In this document: positions 58,138-64,000 of the stretch, in pieces | Layout of the letters: the number at the start of each line of letters is the position of its first letter | Position numbering within the stretch: position 1 is the first letter of the stretch | Program-made: the position numbers and the translations under genes | Notes under the pieces: generated by a model | Seen by the model: only the letters and a program-made list of their open reading frames with translations | Told to the model about the DNA's origin: nothing | Databases searched by the model: none | Source: Candidatus Peribacteria bacterium | GTDB lineage: Bacteria > Patescibacteriota > Gracilibacteria > UBA1369 > 2-02-FULL-48-14 | Length of the DNA: 64,000 nucleotides | NCBI GenBank assembly: GCA_943357175.1 | Contig: CALRGE010000006.1 | Coordinates: 25,215 to 89,214 of the forward strand | Direction of reading: 5' to 3'

Positions 58138-61100
58138 GTGCTGGCTATGAAATTAGAAATATCATCCAGTAATGGTAAAAAAACTTATCCGGGAGCAAAA
58201 TTCTTAAAAGAATACCAAAGCGAAGAACTTGAAACAGCTTGGGCTGAAACTTTAGAAATAATTGCGAATTCAAATGGCGATCCTAATCTTTTATTTAAGA
58301 TTGGTAAATTACCTTTTATTTTTAAGATGAATGGAGACACTAATCCTGAATATGCAGCACATCAATTTGAAGAATATATTGAAGAGAATATTGAATCATT
58401 AAAAAGATTCAAGGTTGCTCCAATAAAAGACTTTAAGAATGATATGGAACTCTATCCAGTGCCTGATTTTGAAATTGGCAGACTAAAAGAAATGGGCCTA
58501 GCGCTTGATAGAGCAAATGAAATAATGATTTTCTTTAAATCACTAATGTTTCAGGAAGTGCGAAATAGTATTCAAGGATTAAAAAGTTGGAATTTTATTT
58601 TTGACAATAAATCTGATTCTAATGATTTAATTCCTGCAATTGGAAATGAATTCGATGTAAAAATAAATGCAAAAAACTTTGAGGATTTTGACAGGCTTAT
58701 AAAACGTGAAGTGAATAGCAAAATGCAAATTAATGATCTTAGAAAAGAGGTTGATCGACTTTATAAAGAAGATGGAGAAAATTTTGAAAAGTTTAGTAAA
58801 AAGATGGAAATGTTTTTGTCTATAGTCTATTCAGGCAATGCAAAACTTTTAAGTTTAGAATCTGAGATTGAGATACCAGATTCGATGCTTCATGGAGAGA
58901 TTTTTTTGATTTTGACTGGAAGGATGCCCGAATGTCTTAAGATAATAAAAAGAACCTTCCCACATTTATATGATGATTTGGAGGCAGACATACAGAAAGT
59001 TAAAAGTGGAGAAGTGGGCCCGTATTATGACCCTTTTAAATTAGGACAGAAAACCATTGAAGAAATTGCAGCTGCAGTGAAGGGAGATTATTTTATGGAA
59101 GATGAAAGGATTTCACAATTAAATGAATGTTTAATTGTCACCGCTATCGCCAGTTCAGAGAAAAGAAAAGCTGAGGCAGCACTTCAAAACGCTAAGAGTA
59201 GAAAATTGCCAACAGCAAAAATTGAGGAAGATATGAGAATGACTGAAAAAAAGAACAGGATTGATTTTGACTTACTAATAGATACTTTTCATCCTCATAT
59301 TTTAGATATATATCAAATATTGGAAATACTAGATGGAGAGATTAATAGTGGTGAACATAATGAAGCATTAAAAAAGATTGGAGTAAGTGGATTAAAAGAA
59401 ATTTTTGGGCATCTTTTTAAAAGAGCTTCATATCTTTCTGCAACTAGCATGAGGCATATTGTGGCGACGAATTATTATTCAAAACCTGTGCAGTCCAGAC
59501 TTTCCGGGCTTAAAAAAGAGCTGAAAGAATATTTCAAGGCTGATCCTCATGGATACAATTCATCAAATCTGCATCTGGCACTTGTATCTAGTGATGATGT
59601 AATTGAGAATTTGAAACTTTCAATAGATGATGAGGAAATTTTTTCTGGTTTTATGAATATTGCAAAAAACCTAAATAATATAGGGTCTGCTTTTGCAATA
59701 AAAATTCTTTCAATGTGGGCAAAAGGTGACGATGGTAAAATTTCAAAAGTTATTGCAGGTCTATTCAAAAATGAAGAGGACTACAAAGATGCCGACGAAA
59801 CTTTAAGATTGAAGTTATTCCTTTTTATTAAAAAAAGTGATGCAAATATTGATTTTGTGATTCGTAGATTACTTTGTAATTCTGATGCAATTGTAAATGG
59901 TTTTAAAAAAGATCGTTGTGTTATGCCTGCCGGAGTATTAGATGCATTTGACGAAGAGAATACTCGAAGAATTTTTAAGGAACTTTTTGATAGTCCAAGG
60001 CAGCTAAGTAAAATAAATGGTTTTAAAAAACCTGCTGATTTTAATAAAGATAAATCATTAAAAGAGATTGAGGCTGAAGCATCAATAGCACTTGCAGAGC
60101 CGATATATGTTGATATGAGTGACTGTCTACCTGCGGGTTTTATGGTTAAACTTTTGCCAGTGATCAAAGCTTCTGAGAATGATTTTTCTTGGGCTGTAGA
60201 AATCAGCTTTAGAGATTTCAAGGGGAAGCCGATACATGAAAAAGCCTCCGGAAGATTTGAAAATCTGAAATTTAAATTCGGATTTCAAGGAGAGTTTAGG
60301 GATATTTTTGAGGAGATAAGTGTCTTAGCCTCACACAGATATTTTGTTAGAGATTGTGCTGAAGCAAATACTAGAAGAATTAGTGATAAAATTCGTGAGA
60401 TGATTGATAAAAATAAAGCTAATGAAACGGAGGAAGATAAGACCGTAAGCCCTAGATCTTCAGGCGCACTTTCTGTTGATATCAGTAGACAAGATAAGTC
60501 AGATGATGCGGAAACAAAAAATCGGCTCAGTGAAAAAAATGTGAAAAGTAATATTCTTATTAGGAAAATTATTGATGGAAAGGCCATCACAGATGAAGAG
60601 GTTAAAGATTTATTAGTATTTAGATCTTCTAATTTAGGCGCTGGAAAGAATATTTACAGCAGGATTCCTGCAGAGGAATTAATCGAGTGGAATAGTGTTG
60701 GAGATTTGAAAGCATTTATAATGAATGATGATTGTTTTGTGATGACAACTTTGGCGCATAGCCAAGCCGCAGGTTTTTACGTCAAAGGCTTTGAAAGTGA
60801 TGCTGGTGACATTTTGTATGGCATTTGTCCGAAAAAACCTACTGATTATTCAAAACTTGCACATGAAGAATATTTAAATTCCGGCTTTAATCCAGTTTCA
60901 GTAAGTCCATATAAATCAAAACTTTCTGTAAAAGCTGATGGAAATGTGGAGGTCGGCACTGCAAAAATTAGTCTTGAAGGCAGTGATGAAATTATGGTTG
61001 AGACCATGGCTGTTAGAGAATCTCTGAATAGACAAATTGCCAAAAAAACTGCGAGCGCGGAATTTATTGCAGAATGGGTGACCGAACAAATTCGAATTTT

Positions 61101-61293
61101 TAAAATTGAAAATCCTAATGCAAGTGACGCAGATCTTGATAATTTTATTGAAGAACAAGTTAATGTTTTGTCGGAAAATAAAGTTCTAGATTCTGAAACT
61201 GTTAAATTATTTCTACCAGGAAAATACGAAACCCAGAGAGTTTTCAACCAAGGGGTATATAAGAAATTAAGTGAGGTGTTTGAAAAAGAATAA
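58138..61293 (+). CDS. Large orphan protein (1051 aa)
   Basis: Uninterrupted ORF, no family recognised. Confidence 0.8.
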   Translation: MLAMKLEISSSNGKKTYPGAKFLKEYQSEELETAWAETLEIIANSNGDPNLLFKIGKLPFIFKMNGDTNPEYAAHQFEEYIEENIESLKRFKVAPIKDFKNDMELYPVPDFEIGRLKEMGLALDRANEIMIFFKSLMFQEVRNSIQGLKSWNFIFDNKSDSNDLIPAIGNEFDVKINAKNFEDFDRLIKREVNSKMQINDLRKEVDRLYKEDGENFEKFSKKMEMFLSIVYSGNAKLLSLESEIEIPDSMLHGEIFLILTGRMPECLKIIKRTFPHLYDDLEADIQKVKSGEVGPYYDPFKLGQKTIEEIAAAVKGDYFMEDERISQLNECLIVTAIASSEKRKAEAALQNAKSRKLPTAKIEEDMRMTEKKNRIDFDLLIDTFHPHILDIYQILEILDGEINSGEHNEALKKIGVSGLKEIFGHLFKRASYLSATSMRHIVATNYYSKPVQSRLSGLKKELKEYFKADPHGYNSSNLHLALVSSDDVIENLKLSIDDEEIFSGFMNIAKNLNNIGSAFAIKILSMWAKGDDGKISKVIAGLFKNEEDYKDADETLRLKLFLFIKKSDANIDFVIRRLLCNSDAIVNGFKKDRCVMPAGVLDAFDEENTRRIFKELFDSPRQLSKINGFKKPADFNKDKSLKEIEAEASIALAEPIYVDMSDCLPAGFMVKLLPVIKASENDFSWAVEISFRDFKGKPIHEKASGRFENLKFKFGFQGEFRDIFEEISVLASHRYFVRDCAEANTRRISDKIREMIDKNKANETEEDKTVSPRSSGALSVDISRQDKSDDAETKNRLSEKNVKSNILIRKIIDGKAITDEEVKDLLVFRSSNLGAGKNIYSRIPAEELIEWNSVGDLKAFIMNDDCFVMTTLAHSQAAGFYVKGFESDAGDILYGICPKKPTDYSKLAHEEYLNSGFNPVSVSPYKSKLSVKADGNVEVGTAKISLEGSDEIMVETMAVRESLNRQIAKKTASAEFIAEWVTEQIRIFKIENPNASDADLDNFIEEQVNVLSENKVLDSETVKLFLPGKYETQRVFNQGVYKKLSEVFEKE

Positions 61294-61321
61294 TAGCATT
61301 TTATGTAAGCAAAAAATATGC

Positions 61322-61350
61322 TTGACGGTGAGCAATGACTCACCTAATAT
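61322..61350 (+). promoter_or_regulatory. lexA promoter with embedded dyad (candidate LexA operator)
   Basis: TTGACG-17 bp-TAATAT; GGTGAG-N6-CTCACC dyad at 61327-61344. Confidence 0.65.
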
Positions 61351-61375
61351 AGGAGCGTTCATTCACCCAATAAAT

Positions 61376-61993
61376 ATGGAAATACTTACAGACAAACAAA
61401 AGGCGGTTCTCGATTTTATTGAGGATTATCAGATGGGCCACGGTTCCTCGCCTACTCTTCGAGAAATGCGCGAACATTTTAAAGTGAAAAGTGACAACAG
61501 TGTTTTGAAGCATGTGAAAGCACTTCATGAAAAAGGTTATATTAAAAAAGATGACACACCTCGTGGTATTAAGCTTTTAAAAAGCGTTAAGGCAAAATTA
61601 GATGCCGCTACAAATATGTTTAGAATTCCGGTTTTGGGAACAATTCCAGCAGGTGGACCAGTTGTTTCTGAAGAATTTGTAATCGATTATTTTGAGATGG
61701 GAACAAGTATGTTGAAAAAACCTGATGGTACTTTTGCTTTGAAAGTAACAGGATTAAGCATGATTGATGCAGGAATTTTGGAAGGTGACTTTGTTATTGC
61801 AAATAGATACTTAAAGGCTCGTGACGGAGATATTGTCATTGCCTTGGTTGATGGTGCAAATACAGTTAAGAGATTTAGACAAAAAGGTCAGCATGTTTGG
61901 TTACAAGCTGAAAACAAAGACTATAAAGATATTGAAGCCAGTGAATACCTTGAAGTTCAAGGTGTGGTAACAAATCTAATTAGGCAATATTAA
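61376..61993 (+). CDS. lexA: LexA repressor
   Basis: MEILTDKQKAVLDFIEDYQMGHGSSPTLREMREHFKVKSDNSVLKHVKALHEKGYI; S24-like C-terminal domain with VTGLSMIDAGILEGDFVIA. Confidence 0.93.
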   Translation: MEILTDKQKAVLDFIEDYQMGHGSSPTLREMREHFKVKSDNSVLKHVKALHEKGYIKKDDTPRGIKLLKSVKAKLDAATNMFRIPVLGTIPAGGPVVSEEFVIDYFEMGTSMLKKPDGTFALKVTGLSMIDAGILEGDFVIANRYLKARDGDIVIALVDGANTVKRFRQKGQHVWLQAENKDYKDIEASEYLEVQGVVTNLIRQY

Positions 61994-62546
61994 GCATAAC
62001 GAATTCTGTTGTTGCTTCAGGTAATTCGCTCTTCAGTTTAACTGAGAATTTATCTTTAGTTGCGAGGTCGCTTTTACCTACTGCCTTCAGAAATTCACTT
62101 GGAGCGCCTTCGTAACAAGAAAGAATTACAACTCGTGGATCGATTTCTTCAAATATAGTCTGAGCCTGTTTTGTGTTTAGAACTTCTTTTGTACCAACCG
62201 GTAAAATCAAAATATCAATATCGCCTATTCTTTCAAACATGGCCTCAGTGATATCTGTTGAAAGTGTTCCTAGTGAGCAAACACGAATATTATCTACTGA
62301 GAAAACAAAGATATTAATTGGCTTATCTTGTGGTGAAACACTAGGAATTGCTTCTATTGAAACATTTGAAACTTCATATTCTCCCGGCCAGCTTAAAATT
62401 TTTGCATTTTGAATACCTGATTCTGAATCTTGTTTTGTGAAAAGCACAACATTTGCCTTAACATTGTCATTCTGTGGATCAAGAGCGACTGTTGCCTCTG
62501 AGCCCTTGATTGTGAAAGATGATTTACCTTGCCAGTTGATTTCCAT
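61980..62546 (-). CDS. MBL-fold metal-dependent hydrolase-like protein
   Basis: MEINWQGKSSFTIKGSEATVALDP..; pattern of a diverged beta-lactamase-fold family. Confidence 0.65.
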   Translation of the reverse strand: MEINWQGKSSFTIKGSEATVALDPQNDNVKANVVLFTKQDSESGIQNAKILSWPGEYEVSNVSIEAIPSVSPQDKPINIFVFSVDNIRVCSLGTLSTDITEAMFERIGDIDILILPVGTKEVLNTKQAQTIFEEIDPRVVILSCYEGAPSEFLKAVGKSDLATKDKFSVKLKSELPEATTEFVMLNIA

Positions 62547-62576
62547 ATATTTTTTTTAGATCGGGTGGGATTTTAA

Positions 62577-63887
<1,311 letters not shown>

Positions 63888-64000
63888 GACCGGATGGCTC
63901 GACTTCGTCGAGTAATTAAAAACCGACCCTAATTCCTGTTTGTAGAGAATCTATATATAGTTCAATCAAACTTTTATGGGAGTAGAGTCGGTTTCGTGAA

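Noticed and set aside
59547-61343. Antisense ORFs opposite the 1051-aa gene
   Set aside because: Hydrophobic/Ser-rich shadow frames of a Lys/Glu-rich gene.

Overview
AT-rich bacterial chromosomal segment. Gene content and reduced, orphan-rich style suggest a Patescibacteria/CPR lineage, possibly Peregrinibacteria-like; this is inferred from gene style only, no database was searched. The genetic code looks standard (UGA is used as stop). Core genes: uvrA, recF, thrS, rpsF-ssb-rpsR, a complete F1Fo ATP synthase operon, mutS, tRNA-Arg(CCU), lexA, eno. There is also an SLH/secreted-protein operon and a cluster of large orphan/membrane proteins. The main discovery is at about 42.37-53.98 kb: an integron-like gene-cassette array. 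About 16 hairpin-forming attC-like sites (AACGTYCG...GCTGTTAGC on the + strand) separate about 18 mostly unrelated small genes, all on the - strand. A divergently oriented tyrosine recombinase (53140-53982) sits at one end. Unusual aspects: (i) the recombinase is XerC/D-like and lacks the extra segment found in IntI proteins; (ii) nearly every cassette carries cassette-specific complementary arms at its two ends that extend the attC pairing well beyond the 7-bp core; (iii) homology between attC modules breaks at both core sites, as if linkers and gene bodies were separately assorted; (iv) attC sites degrade with distance from the integrase; (v) one cassette carries MazG-like plus EVE-HNH genes, a candidate anti-phage cassette. 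Secondary findings: a c-subunit with a two-carboxylate (Na+-type) motif, a candidate LexA operator between -35 and -10, several small genes below the ORF-track cutoff, a dispersed HNH paralogue pair, and a post-stop double-hairpin repeat.
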